Of a stretch of DNA of 64,000 nucleotides, positions 1 through 8,205 are shown piece by piece (position 1 is the stretch's first letter; the number at the start of each line of letters is the position of its first letter). Below the pieces are notes generated by a model. The model had not been told where the DNA came from, did no database searches, and worked only from the letters and a program-made list of their open reading frames with translations. Source of the DNA: Candidatus Salinicoccus stercoripullorum (lineage in GTDB: Bacteria; Bacillota; Bacilli; Staphylococcales; Salinicoccaceae). The stretch lies in NCBI GenBank assembly GCA_019113295.1, contig DXHR01000025.1, forward strand, positions 124,001-188,000, given 5' to 3'. The translations under genes and the position numbers were made by a program.

Positions 1-271
1 CCGTTCTGCCGAACTGTTTCTTCTTTCTCAGTACTCCCTGTATGGCGATGTTATTACTTTCTGTCGCCCCGGATGTAAACACACATTTATGCCCCCCGAG
101 ATCCAGCAGTTCGAGTACCTGCTTCCTGGACGCCTCAAGCAATTGCCCTGCCTTACGGCCTTCCGGATGGATGCTTGCTGTATTGTAATAGAAGTTTCTA
201 TTCACCTGTTCAAATGTTTCCAGGGCTTCCTCAAACGGCCGCGTTGTCGCCGCGTTGTCCATGTATATCAA
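1..271 (-). CDS. Cysteine desulfurase, NifS/IscS-like (partial, C-terminus outside window)
   Basis: The first 90 codons of a class V aminotransferase fold enzyme that would take sulfur from cysteine for tRNA thiolation or Fe-S assembly. The visible part starts M-I-Y-M-DNAATT, the family's N-terminal signature, and later shows HKCVFTSGATESNN, the PLP-phosphate/Ala-binding region. The catalytic Cys and PLP lysine lie outside the window. I chose a TTG start (269-271), 7 nt after a GGAG box. In Staphylococcus and Bacillus the gene next to ezrA is a NifS paralogue paired with thiI, so a tRNA 4-thiouridine role is likely (inference). Confidence 0.9.
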   Translation of the reverse strand, partial: MIYMDNAATTRPFEEALETFEQVNRNFYYNTASIHPEGRKAGQLLEASRKQVLELLDLGGHKCVFTSGATESNNIAIQGVLRKKKQFGRT

Positions 272-328
272 AATGCCACTCCTTACGTAAAAGTGACCTG
301 GGATATAAATACCCCAAGCCGCTTTTGG

Positions 329-2023
329 TTATTCATTATCAAATTCTTTTTCTATCCTTGCCGCCGCCCCCGGTTCAACCTTTTCAAGCCCGTTTTTCGC
401 AATCTCGAGCGCACGTTTATAACGGTTCTCCTTGAACAGGCGTTCCGCTTCATTCAGCATTGTGTTGAAATCATGATCATCCCGGCGGTATCTGTTGCCG
501 TATTGGATCATCAGTTCGGTAAGGCGTGCTTCCTGAAGGATCTCATATGCCTCCTGATCGAACTTATTGAGCAGCAGTACGGTATGGTTCACCTTGTCCT
601 TTATATACTGGACATTCAACGGACGGCGTTCAAAGTACTTGTGTATCTCCTTGACATCTATATCCAGTTCATTTTTCATGACCAGGAACTTCTCAGGTAC
701 ACTCGACATGTTGGAGCCCATCAGTTCTCTGTATATGTCCTCTTTCCTGTCCTGGACGAGAAGCGCGTTTTCCCTGGCTTCCGCTTCATCTTCGCGGAGG
801 GTGATCAGGTATTCCTGTATCTGTTTCTGCTCATCATTGATGGCACCGATGTTCCCTTTGATATACTCCAGATTATCAAGAACTTCACTGTATCTCGCTG
901 TCGTTTTTCTCATTTCAGTCGTGATTTCATCGTAGACATCGATCAGATTTTCGATCTCATGCTCGAATTTCTGGACTTTATGGATGTCGGATTCATTGAT
1001 ATGGAACTGCTCTTTCACATAGTTTATTTCCGCCCTGAGCGTGTAGTTGAGGTCCTTGGCATGGAATAGATCATCAGTAATGATGTGCTGTTCATGATCG
1101 ACTTTCGTCTTGGACCGGACTTCATGCTCCACAAGTTCAAGCATGTCGTCAAGCTGCGTATTAATATCATCAAGGATTGCCCGCGCCTCATCCAGCTCCA
1201 GCCGGGTGATCAGCGGTTCTACGAGATTCAGCTTGCCTTTCAATGTGGACAGTTTGCCTTCGACTTTAATGTGTTCAAGGTCATAACCCTCCGCTTTAAG
1301 GTCACGGCAGCCGAACCTGATCTCCTGAAACTGCTGCGGAAGTTCCTTCTGTACATCCTTGATAAGAAGAGGAATCTCATCCATGTTCTCTTTTAATATC
1401 GAAAGCTCCTCATGGACATCACTGATGTGCTTGTTTGCCGTCACATAATTCCCCGCATTCACCAGTTGCTCATATTCCTGCAGTTCAGGTTCATACGTTT
1501 CAATCAGTTTCTCAAGCGAAGGCTGGGAGTCACCGAACTTGTGGCCATTTGCCAGAACATCTCTTTTGGCTTCCCTGTACAGTTTTTCTGATTCATTGAA
1601 GCTTCTCTCACCAGCTTCATTGGAATCGAGCAACTGGCCGATTTCAGAAGTCAGCGCCTGATATTGCTTTTCCACTCCATCGAGGTGCTCTTTTACAGAA
1701 CGTGTTTTTTCACGTCCGTCACTAAAACGGAAACGGTCGATATCTTCCGATGCCGAATCCAGTTCTTTTTCTGCTTCAGTAAGGGAGCTGTTCAATGCAT
1801 CCTGCCAGTCAGACTGCCATTTTTTATAAAGAGTCAGTGCTTCACCATGGAGATTGTAGTCCTTCACTTTGACCAGAGTATCCTGTAAAGGCAGTGATTT
1901 CACTTCCTCGAGCCTGGATTGCTGACTGTTAATTTCATCTTTTCTTATATTTCGCATGTATAATAGTGCACCCATTCCTATTATCACCAAAAGGATGAGC
2001 ACGATTAAAACATAAACCCACAT
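329..2023 (-). CDS. ezrA: Septation ring formation regulator EzrA
   Basis: EzrA is a membrane-anchored protein that binds FtsZ and restrains or organises Z-ring assembly and links it to penicillin-binding proteins. The 564-residue length equals that of the staphylococcal protein. An N-terminal membrane helix (about residues 3-22, rich in V/L/I) is followed by an arginine/lysine stop-transfer segment and then a long, charged, Leu-heptad coiled-coil body, as expected for the spectrin-like repeats. The start is the ATG at 2023, seven bases after AGGAGG; an upstream in-frame ATG would put the ribosome site inside the gene. It is followed by the nifS-like gene on the same strand, the usual order. 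A TATAAT (2050-2055, minus strand) sits just upstream. Confidence 0.96.
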   Translation of the reverse strand: MWVYVLIVLILLVIIGMGALLYMRNIRKDEINSQQSRLEEVKSLPLQDTLVKVKDYNLHGEALTLYKKWQSDWQDALNSSLTEAEKELDSASEDIDRFRFSDGREKTRSVKEHLDGVEKQYQALTSEIGQLLDSNEAGERSFNESEKLYREAKRDVLANGHKFGDSQPSLEKLIETYEPELQEYEQLVNAGNYVTANKHISDVHEELSILKENMDEIPLLIKDVQKELPQQFQEIRFGCRDLKAEGYDLEHIKVEGKLSTLKGKLNLVEPLITRLELDEARAILDDINTQLDDMLELVEHEVRSKTKVDHEQHIITDDLFHAKDLNYTLRAEINYVKEQFHINESDIHKVQKFEHEIENLIDVYDEITTEMRKTTARYSEVLDNLEYIKGNIGAINDEQKQIQEYLITLREDEAEARENALLVQDRKEDIYRELMGSNMSSVPEKFLVMKNELDIDVKEIHKYFERRPLNVQYIKDKVNHTVLLLNKFDQEAYEILQEARLTELMIQYGNRYRRDDHDFNTMLNEAERLFKENRYKRALEIAKNGLEKVEPGAAARIEKEFDNE

Positions 2024-2329
2024 ACAGCTACCTCCTAAACATATTTTCAATTATAGCTTAAATGTCAGGAACAAAAAACATTTAAATATATAAACCAGCT
2101 GTTAGATTTAATGATCCATTTTATTATTCCGGTCAGTTTTTCCAGCATACATTCGCCGAAAACTTCCGTCTCCGAATGATTAAGTATAAAAATAAAAGTT
2201 CCAACTATCAATATATTACCATTAATACTTGAGTTCCGGTGTCCTATTATATTAAAAATCTAAAGATTGAAACAAATTTCTAAAGATTGTATAATTTAAT
2301 AATATTTATAAAAGGATAAAGGTGATGCA
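2024..2329. other. Divergent intergenic region ezrA / msrC-like
   Basis: This 306-base AT-rich gap holds the outward-facing promoters of the two genes: a TATAAT for ezrA near 2050-2055 on the minus strand and a full sigma-A promoter for the GAF gene at 2267-2295. A duplicated short palindrome overlaps the latter. I see no open reading frame or RNA structure in the middle. Confidence 0.6.
2267..2295 (+). promoter_or_regulatory. Sigma-A promoter of the GAF/fRMsr gene
   Basis: TTGAAA (2267-2272), a 17-base spacer and a perfect TATAAT (2290-2295) lie about 35 bases before the start codon. The element TCTAAAGATTG occurs at 2259-2269 and again at 2279-2289, over the -35 box and in the spacer. Confidence 0.75.
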
Positions 2330-2800
2330 ATGTATACGGCAGTTGAAATCAAGGACTACACCCAGCTCAACCAGATGCTGAAAGGGCTGATCGAGGACGA
2401 AACCGAACGGATTGCCAATCTGTCCAACGCCGCCAGCCTGCTCAATCAATTTCTGGAAAATATCAACTGGGTCGGTTTCTACCTCTATAAAGAAGAAACG
2501 GATGAACTCGTACTCGGACCATTCCAGGGGCTGCCCGCCTGTGTCCGCATACAGAACGGCAAAGGTGTCTGCGGCACTGCATTCAGGGGCAACGACATCT
2601 TCATCGTTGATGACGTCAGCGAATTCCCGGGACACATCGCCTGTGATGCAAACAGCAAATCGGAAATCGTCATCCCGATCTATAAAGACAGTGAACCAAT
2701 CGGGGTACTCGATATCGATGCACCTGTATATGAACGCTTCACAGAAGAAGACCGCGCCGGTCTCTCAGAATTCGTAGATGTGCTGAAGAACCACATTTAA
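2330..2800 (+). CDS. Free methionine-(R)-sulfoxide reductase, GAF domain
   Basis: Single GAF-domain protein of 156 residues that would reduce free methionine-R-sulfoxide with thioredoxin in the cytosol. The GAF fold is recognisable (NWVGFYLY near 46, GKGVCG near 77-82, IPIYKDSEPIGVLDID at 115-130). Three cysteines, Cys71, Cys81 and Cys105, sit at the places of the resolving and catalytic cysteines of the fRMsr (YebR/MsrC) family, which separates it from signalling GAF proteins. RBS AAAGG-TGATGCA precedes the ATG. It lies between ezrA and rpsD as in staphylococci, with its own promoter. Confidence 0.9.
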   Translation: MYTAVEIKDYTQLNQMLKGLIEDETERIANLSNAASLLNQFLENINWVGFYLYKEETDELVLGPFQGLPACVRIQNGKGVCGTAFRGNDIFIVDDVSEFPGHIACDANSKSEIVIPIYKDSEPIGVLDIDAPVYERFTEEDRAGLSEFVDVLKNHI

Positions 2801-2812
2801 TCATATCATCCA

Positions 2813-2841
2813 TTGACTTATGCTGCATGGTGATGTAGAAT
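2813..2841 (+). promoter_or_regulatory. Sigma-A promoter of rpsD
   Basis: TTGACT (2813-2818), 17-base spacer, TAGAAT (2836-2841). It starts about 180 bases before the rpsD start codon, leaving a long untranslated leader. Confidence 0.75.
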
Positions 2842-2847
2842 TACTAA

Positions 2848-3029
2848 TTGTGTAAATAAACGGATTAAGTAGCGGATGATTATTACATGCCAGTATGCGG
2901 TCCCCTCAAGAGGTGTGCTGTGTAACTGATGCTATTAGGCGAAGGCACTTTAAATCGCATGCCCATGTAAGTGGTTGTCACCCTTATGATGTTTGTTGCA
3001 TAAACTAAACACATTAAGGAGGAGTCAAA
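2848..3029 (+). promoter_or_regulatory. Probable S4-binding autoregulatory leader of rpsD
   Basis: The roughly 180-base leader between the promoter and rpsD is much longer than needed for translation and has several short complementary segments (for example around 2885-2945 and GCATGC near 2957). In Bacillus, rpsD is autorepressed by S4 binding to a structured leader of similar length. The assignment rests on position and length; I did not fold it. Confidence 0.5.
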
Positions 3030-3632
3030 ATGGCTCGATTCACAGGTTCAACTTGGAAAAAATCCCGTCGTCTCGGCATTTCCCTGACTGGTACCGGTAA
3101 AGAACTGGAGCGCCGTCCTTATGCGCCTGGTGACCACGGTCCGACTCAGAGAAAGAAATTGTCAGAGTACGGCATGCAGCTTCAGGAGAAGCAAAAACTG
3201 CGTTACATGTACGGAATCAACGAACGTCAATTCCGCACGATCTTCGACCGTTCAGGCAAGATGAAAGGTGTTCATGGTGAGAACTTCATGATCCTTCTCG
3301 CTTCCCGTCTGGATGCAGTGGTGTACCAGCTCGGTCTTGCAAGAACACGCCGTCAGGCGCGTCAGCTTGTAAACCACGGTCACGTAACTGTAGATGGCGG
3401 ACGTGTGGATATCCCATCCTACATGCTGAAACCAGGACAGGTTATCGGTCTTCGTGAAAAATCACGCAACCTCGACATCGTCAAAGAAGCTATCGAGTAC
3501 AACAACTTTGTACCTGAATACCTGACTTTCGATGAAGAAAAACTTGAAGGTACATTCGTACGCCAGCCGGAACGTTCCGAGCTTCCTGCTGAGATCAATG
3601 AACAGCTGATCGTTGAGTACTACTCAAGATAA
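3030..3632 (+). CDS. rpsD: 30S ribosomal protein S4
   Basis: Primary 16S rRNA-binding protein that nucleates small-subunit assembly; 200 residues, the normal length for Firmicutes. The N-terminal [15 protein letters not shown] segment, the central S4 RNA-binding domain (about 92-155, with [27 protein letters not shown]) and the C-terminal tail are intact. The short N-terminus lacks the four-cysteine zinc motif, so it is the zinc-free form. A strong AGGAGG lies seven bases before the ATG. It is transcribed alone, between its own promoter and a strong terminator. Confidence 0.99.
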   Translation: MARFTGSTWKKSRRLGISLTGTGKELERRPYAPGDHGPTQRKKLSEYGMQLQEKQKLRYMYGINERQFRTIFDRSGKMKGVHGENFMILLASRLDAVVYQLGLARTRRQARQLVNHGHVTVDGGRVDIPSYMLKPGQVIGLREKSRNLDIVKEAIEYNNFVPEYLTFDEEKLEGTFVRQPERSELPAEINEQLIVEYYSR

Positions 3633-3651
3633 TAGCTTTGCTTTCAATTTT

Positions 3652-3686
3652 AAGAGCTCTGATTCTAAAAGAATCAGAGCTCTTTT
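3652..3686 (+). terminator. Intrinsic terminator of rpsD
   Basis: A 14-base-pair perfect stem (AAGAGCTCTGATTC paired with its complement), a 5-base loop and a T-run. Confidence 0.9.
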
Positions 3687-3747
3687 GTATTGTTCCAAAG
3701 TATTATGCTAACATGTATGTTAAACAGCAAATAAAGGGAGCAGTTCG

Positions 3748-4143
3748 ATGAAACTTTCGGATGAAACATACAAGAAGATCATATCGGAAATCATGAAGCA
3801 GCAGCATGGGACCGGCAAAGTGTTCAATTTCCTAGTGAAGCTGGACCAGGTTGAAACGGAGTTTACAGTGGCTATGCCTGCGGAAGAGACGTTGGATAAA
3901 ATCCGGGAGATCACCGTGTCCATAGACCATTATGAGCTTCCGGATGATGAATACCTGTTTTATTTGGGCGCAGGAATCAAAGATCTGAATCCGGCGGTCG
4001 CACATCTGAAAATAATCGAAGATGGCAACAGTACGACCGTCACTGTACTCTCCAATGCCGCTGAAGGTCTCATCAGGCAGAAGTCGAACAAGAAGGCTAT
4101 TGAAAAACTGAAAGTACAGCTGGGTCTGCTGGACGAACTGTAG
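3748..4143 (+). CDS. Conserved hypothetical protein, 131 aa
   Basis: Soluble acidic protein with no membrane segment or signal peptide and no motif I recognise. It starts with MKLSDETYKKIISE and has a mixed alpha/beta pattern with a lysine-rich C-terminal helix (about residues 108-128). A GGGAG ribosome site lies nine bases before the ATG. It forms its own unit between the rpsD terminator and a perfect palindromic terminator. Function unknown. Confidence 0.7.
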   Translation: MKLSDETYKKIISEIMKQQHGTGKVFNFLVKLDQVETEFTVAMPAEETLDKIREITVSIDHYELPDDEYLFYLGAGIKDLNPAVAHLKIIEDGNSTTVTVLSNAAEGLIRQKSNKKAIEKLKVQLGLLDEL

Positions 4144-4171
4144 AAAAAAAGAGCCGTACGGCTCTTTTTTT
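4144..4171. terminator. Bidirectional terminator
   Basis: AAAAAAAGAGCCGTACGGCTC followed by seven T is a perfect palindrome between two convergent genes, serving the 131-aa gene (+) and the CDF exporter (-). Confidence 0.9.
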
Positions 4172-4173
4172 GT

Positions 4174-5076
4174 TCAGCATACTATATTTTCATTGTGTCC
4201 ATGATGTCTGCATTCAATCTGGACAGTCACCTGTCCGATTCCCTCTTCCTGCATTTTTCCATCTATGTCACTGATGACCGCCTGTGATTCGTGGACGGTC
4301 AGGTCGCCTTTTACAACTGCATGGAGGCTCATTGCATTCTGTCCGCTGGTAATACTCCATACATGAAGGCTGTGTATCCCTTCCACTTTGTCTATGCTCT
4401 TCAATGATTTTGCTATATTATCCAGGTCTATATCCTTTGGTACACCCTCCATCAGGATATGGAGGGATTCCTTAGTGACTCTCCAGCCGCTGATGAGTAT
4501 GAGCACCGCAACGATTACACTGGCCAGCGGGTCCATGAATCCCCAGCCGAAAAGCATGATGCTGACTGCTGCAATGATGGCTCCAACCGAACCGAGCATG
4601 TCCCCCATTACGTGCAGGAAGGCGGCTTTCAGGTTAAGGTTGTGTTCTGTGTCCCCACGCATCAATATCCATGCAACCAGCAGATTCACCAACAGCCCGA
4701 TGACTGCAACCAGCAGCATGCCGCCGGAAGCGACCTCCGGAGGGTCCATGAATCTCTGTACTGCCTCGTAAAAGATGAACAGTGATATGAGCACCAGGGT
4801 TACACCATTGAATACGGCAGCCAGTATTTCAAAACGTTTATACCCGTATGTCTTGCTGTAATCGGCAACCTTCTCTCCGAATTTGAAAGCCACAAGTGCA
4901 ATAGCAAGCGAGACTGCATCACTGAACATGTGGCCTGCATCCGCGAGCAATGCGAGACTGTTCGTAAGCCATCCGCCGATCGCTTCAATAACCATGAATG
5001 ATGCAATGAGTATGAAACTCAGGAAAAGAGCTTTTTTATTGGCACCGTGCGTGTGATCATGATGATCGTGCCCCAT
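4174..5076 (-). CDS. Cation diffusion facilitator (CzcD/ZitB-type zinc exporter)
   Basis: Six-helix membrane antiporter that would export Zn(2+) (possibly Co/Cd) in exchange for protons. Counting from an in-frame GTG three codons upstream, His52/Asp56 in helix 2 and His158/Asp162 in helix 5 form the HD-HD tetrad typical of zinc-selective members. The N-terminus carries a short histidine cluster (HDHHDHTHG) and the C-terminus ends in a metallochaperone-like domain and another HHGHNE cluster. The ATG at 5076 is six bases after GAGGTG; the GTG at 5085 overlaps that site and is less likely. No adjacent ArsR-type regulator is seen. Confidence 0.92.
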   Translation of the reverse strand: MGHDHHDHTHGANKKALFLSFILIASFMVIEAIGGWLTNSLALLADAGHMFSDAVSLAIALVAFKFGEKVADYSKTYGYKRFEILAAVFNGVTLVLISLFIFYEAVQRFMDPPEVASGGMLLVAVIGLLVNLLVAWILMRGDTEHNLNLKAAFLHVMGDMLGSVGAIIAAVSIMLFGWGFMDPLASVIVAVLILISGWRVTKESLHILMEGVPKDIDLDNIAKSLKSIDKVEGIHSLHVWSITSGQNAMSLHAVVKGDLTVHESQAVISDIDGKMQEEGIGQVTVQIECRHHGHNENIVC

Positions 5077-5221
5077 CATCCTCACCTCTTCATTCCGTGT
5101 TGTCTTCTGTCTTCCTCAGTACCATTATATCAACTTGCACTCTCACAGTATATTCCCATGCTTTCAAGCGCTCATTTGTACAGATAAAAATAATCGGACA
5201 TGCAGTTGCATATCCGTCATC

Positions 5222-5899
5222 TTATTTCCCCTGGATGAAGAAACCTTCATTCTTACTCCATTCGGCGAAATATATATCGTCAAACTCATAATCTGTATCC
5301 TCAGCTATCTTCCTTTTCAGCCATTCTTCGTCATATCCCGCATTATGCAGTGTCTTGGATTCTATTTCACCGGCATCTATGAACAGGTAGGACAACTCAT
5401 TCTCTCTGAAGTCTTCTTTCATTTCACCACGCGATATCGGTTCATTTTCCGAATACTGCATTACGGAAAGCTGCCCGCTGTTTTCAAGGATGGCATATCT
5501 CACATTTCGCAATGCGAATACTCCCTGTAATCTGAGCAGTTCCTTAACTTCATCGACATCCATGTTATTGTTTTTCATCACCTTTGGATCAAGATAACCA
5601 TCATTGATGAGAAGATCCGGCCCGCCTTTTGCAAACCTTCTGAACCGCTGGCTTTTAAGTGCGGATTTCTCAACGACATATATCAGCAATCCCCAATAGC
5701 CAAGTGCGAAAAGCATTTCATAGAACGGCATCGTCGTTTCATACAGCGCTTCTTCAATCACACTCCCCAGAATGAGGGCATACACGAAATCAAGCGGTGT
5801 AATCTGTGCCATTTCTTTTTTTCCAAGAATCCTGAGTACCGCCATTACACCGACCAGCCCCGCCGTCAGCTTCACAGCATAGCTGAGCATGTCTTCCAT
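5222..5899 (-). CDS. DUF421 (YetF-like) membrane protein
   Basis: About 225 residues: a short N-terminal membrane part (hydrophobic stretches near 8-25, 37-50 and 60-78) and a cytoplasmic YetF-type domain with LINDGYLDPKVMKNNNMDVDEVKELLRLQGV, which is diagnostic for the family. YetF-type proteins sit in the membrane; some are linked to spore or stress traits, but the biochemical role is unknown. The ATG at 5899 follows AAAGGTG at a good distance; an overlapping GTG at 5908 is the alternative. Monocistronic as far as I can see. Confidence 0.85.
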   Translation of the reverse strand: MEDMLSYAVKLTAGLVGVMAVLRILGKKEMAQITPLDFVYALILGSVIEEALYETTMPFYEMLFALGYWGLLIYVVEKSALKSQRFRRFAKGGPDLLINDGYLDPKVMKNNNMDVDEVKELLRLQGVFALRNVRYAILENSGQLSVMQYSENEPISRGEMKEDFRENELSYLFIDAGEIESKTLHNAGYDEEWLKRKIAEDTDYEFDDIYFAEWSKNEGFFIQGK

Positions 5900-6016
5900 A
5901 TTAATCACCTTTTCTTTATGGTTTATTTTATGGTATTAACTCATTTTAAATTCCGCCTGCTCTGGTTTGGTGCCGCTCCAGCCCGGATATATGAAGATTG
6001 AGAAAGGAGATACACT

Positions 6017-6751
6017 ATGAAACAGCAACTGCTCAACTATATCAATCACAGAAACGCCCCAATTCCATCCGGACCGTGGATCATGTACCAGAGATGGGAG
6101 AATATAATGTGCATGCATATTCCTGTATCAAAAGAAAGAATTTCACCACATATCCCCGAACCTCTGGAATTGGATATATATGAGGACCAGGCATGGATTT
6201 CCATATTCACATTCAGAGTAAGCGGCATGCAGCAAAGAGGCATGCCGAAATTCCCATGGTTCAACAGCTTCCCCGAGGTCAATGTAAGAACCTACGTCAG
6301 ACATGACGGTATACCGGGTGTATATTTTTTCAGTCTCGATGCTGCTAAAATAATTCCTGTCATCGGAGCGCGTCTTGTTTCTCTGCCCTATTTCAAAGCC
6401 AAAATGAAAATGGCTGAAGGGATGGGATGGACCCATTACTCCAGCCGCCGCCAGTATGGTTCCGGCGCCTTTTTCAAAGGGAGATATAAATCCATTTCAT
6501 CACCTTCAGCCACTGGACCGGATTCTCTGGATTACTGGCTGTTTGAGCGTTATTATCTGTTTAACACTGTTAAAGGAAGGATCGTCCATATCGGCATCCA
6601 TCATCTGCCATGGAAACCCGCAGATGTTTCAGTGGTCTATGACAGGAACGGAGTGAATTCTTTGCTGCCCGGAGACATTGAAGGAACACCCGCCATTTCC
6701 CACTATGTGGACAGTCTTGACGTAATTTTCTGGCCATTGCAAAAAACTTAG
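6017..6751 (+). CDS. DUF2071 (YqjF-like) protein
   Basis: 244-residue soluble protein of the YqjF/DUF2071 family. Recognisable features are W-IMYQRWENIMCMHIPV near the N-terminus, FPEVNVRTYVRHDGIPGVYFFSLDA in the middle and a beta-rich remainder, consistent with an acetoacetate-decarboxylase-like fold. No enzymatic activity is established for the family. RBS GAAAGGAG is eight bases before the ATG. The gene ends seven bases from the convergent STAS gene without an evident terminator. Confidence 0.85.
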   Translation: MKQQLLNYINHRNAPIPSGPWIMYQRWENIMCMHIPVSKERISPHIPEPLELDIYEDQAWISIFTFRVSGMQQRGMPKFPWFNSFPEVNVRTYVRHDGIPGVYFFSLDAAKIIPVIGARLVSLPYFKAKMKMAEGMGWTHYSSRRQYGSGAFFKGRYKSISSPSATGPDSLDYWLFERYYLFNTVKGRIVHIGIHHLPWKPADVSVVYDRNGVNSLLPGDIEGTPAISHYVDSLDVIFWPLQKT

Positions 6752-6757
6752 AGCATA

Positions 6758-7114
6758 TCACTTTTTCAGCCATTCCCATGCCTGATCCTTCTGTGCCCGG
6801 TCGTATTGTTCCACTTCAATTCCCGGCGCAAGGTCTGAAACTTCAGAACCGCCTTCGACCCATACTGAATCAGTGACTACTGCAAATTTTCCATATTGTT
6901 TCCAATGTTTGATATCCATAAGCATCCCTTTTACAATTCCCAAAAGATCCGTTCCAGCAAGATTTTTTATATCCACAAGTACATTCAATGTCTCCTCATC
7001 TCCATAATGCTCGTCGATGAACGCCTCTGTTCTATCCACATCTTCCTCTGTCATTTTGCCGTCAACTGTCATCTGGAGAATATTCCTATATCCACTTTCC
7101 TGGAGTTCTATCAA
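6758..7114 (-). CDS. SpoIIAA-like/STAS domain protein
   Basis: 118-residue single-domain protein of the SpoIIAA-like (PF11964-type) STAS group, with the pattern GKMTEEDVDR, LNVLVDIKNL, KFAVVTDSVW and a C-terminal AWEWLKK helix. Members resemble lipid- or partner-binding STAS modules; no defined role. The start chosen is TTG at 7114: an ideal AAAGGAGG (7123-7130) precedes it by eight bases, whereas the longer upstream reading has no ribosome site and an unlike N-terminus. Confidence 0.8.
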   Translation of the reverse strand: MIELQESGYRNILQMTVDGKMTEEDVDRTEAFIDEHYGDEETLNVLVDIKNLAGTDLLGIVKGMLMDIKHWKQYGKFAVVTDSVWVEGGSEVSDLAPGIEVEQYDRAQKDQAWEWLKK

Positions 7115-7210
7115 ATTCGATTCCTCCTTTATTGTCTCTTTCTCTTTTTCATACCCTTTTCCCCAAAATGAAACACAATTCATATGAAAAAGAAATACAA
7201 AAATATCCAA

Positions 7211-7239
7211 AATAAAGAAGGGCTGCAGATGCAGCCCTT
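7211..7239 (-). terminator. Intrinsic terminator of the GNAT gene
   Basis: A 10-bp stem AAGGGCTGCA/TGCAGCCCTT with a 2-base gap at its apex, followed on the minus strand by a T-rich run, 13 bases after the stop codon. Confidence 0.85.
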
Positions 7240-7251
7240 CCGGTCCTATGA

Positions 7252-7881
7252 TTAATTCCTTTTATAATAAATGATATATTCATCTGACATACTTTTGCCG
7301 ATATAATGATTGCTGTTGTCCATCATCCAATCCGTATCAGTATAGTGAACCTTCACCGGCTCGCCTGAAGTCCCGTTTTCCTCCGGGATATTAAGTTGCA
7401 TGACATGCCGTTTTTTGCCGCCGTATTTATATTTTGTCTTCACAATTTTGAATCCCAGCCTGAATTTATCCTTCAGACTCGGGATATTCCCGGGCATGAC
7501 TGTAGTCAGTATATGATCGAAATCTCCGGACTCCCTGACCCGGCGAATCAGTTCCCTGCCCATCTCGGTCTGAAGGCCCCGGCCCCTTGAAGCAGAATCA
7601 ATGAAGGTAATTTCGGAATAGATGACACGGCTTTTATCACTGATGCCCGCATCATCCGCCAGATGTTCCAGTTCCTCTGCAGCCGGAATGTACATGGAGC
7701 GCGTAGCAATGAGAGCGTCGCCCTTGAATACACCGATGATATACCCTTGCCTGATTATTTCCGCGAACTCTTCCTTCGTCAGTGTCTGGAGGACTTCCCT
7801 GTCCTCCAGTGCATCATACACAGCATTTTGGAGCGCAATTATTGCCTCCAGATCATTCATATCCAGGTTCCTGAATTCCAT
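7252..7881 (-). CDS. GNAT-family N-acetyltransferase
   Basis: 209 residues with the GNAT acetyl-CoA signature SASRGRGLQTEMGREL (about 97-112) after strand 4 (VIYSEITFID) and a typical N-terminal LEAIIALQNAVYDALEDRE helix. The C-terminal part (YKYGGKKRHVMQLN) is basic. Substrate cannot be told from sequence. ATG at 7881 preceded by AAAAGGAAGTG. It is transcribed alone and ends at its own terminator. Confidence 0.85.
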   Translation of the reverse strand: MEFRNLDMNDLEAIIALQNAVYDALEDREVLQTLTKEEFAEIIRQGYIIGVFKGDALIATRSMYIPAAEELEHLADDAGISDKSRVIYSEITFIDSASRGRGLQTEMGRELIRRVRESGDFDHILTTVMPGNIPSLKDKFRLGFKIVKTKYKYGGKKRHVMQLNIPEENGTSGEPVKVHYTDTDWMMDNSNHYIGKSMSDEYIIYYKRN

Positions 7882-7974
7882 GTGACACTTCCTTTTGGAT
7901 TTTGATAGTCGGTATATTGAAGATGTTTATATTTCATTTTAAATGGATATATTATTTATGAGGAGTTGGTGCAT

Positions 7975-8181
7975 ATGGCAATCATAGTCAAGGTTAAGGA
8001 CAGCACGAACAACGAAACGGATTTCAGATTCATTCATAGCGACAGGGTTAAAGACAGCATCAAGGCTGCATATATAAATCAGGAAATGAAGCAGACAGCA
8101 GGCAGGAAGTTGGTACAGTTTATATATCCGGACCATACGGAAACTTTCACTCAATTTAAAATCAACTATAAAAGACGCTGA
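7975..8181 (+). CDS. Small hypothetical protein, 68 aa
   Basis: Basic protein starting MAIIVKVKDS and ending KINYKRR, with a predicted beta-rich pattern and no cysteines or membrane segment. GAGGAG (7960-7965) is nine bases upstream of the ATG, and the stop codon is built into a terminator stem, both supporting a real gene. No family recognised. Confidence 0.65.
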   Translation: MAIIVKVKDSTNNETDFRFIHSDRVKDSIKAAYINQEMKQTAGRKLVQFIYPDHTETFTQFKINYKRR

Positions 8182-8197
8182 TTGATAGCGTCTTTTT
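8171..8197. terminator. Intrinsic terminator
   Basis: Stem AAAGACGCT/AGCGTCTTT followed by T5; it contains the stop codon of the 68-aa gene and also lies downstream of the convergent esterase gene. Confidence 0.85.
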
Positions 8198-8205
8198 AAT
8201 TCTCA

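Noticed and set aside
89..1069. Long reading frame of 326 codons on the plus strand opposite nifS and ezrA
   Set aside because: It is the antisense shadow of ezrA; no ribosome site, odd composition, no recognisable family.
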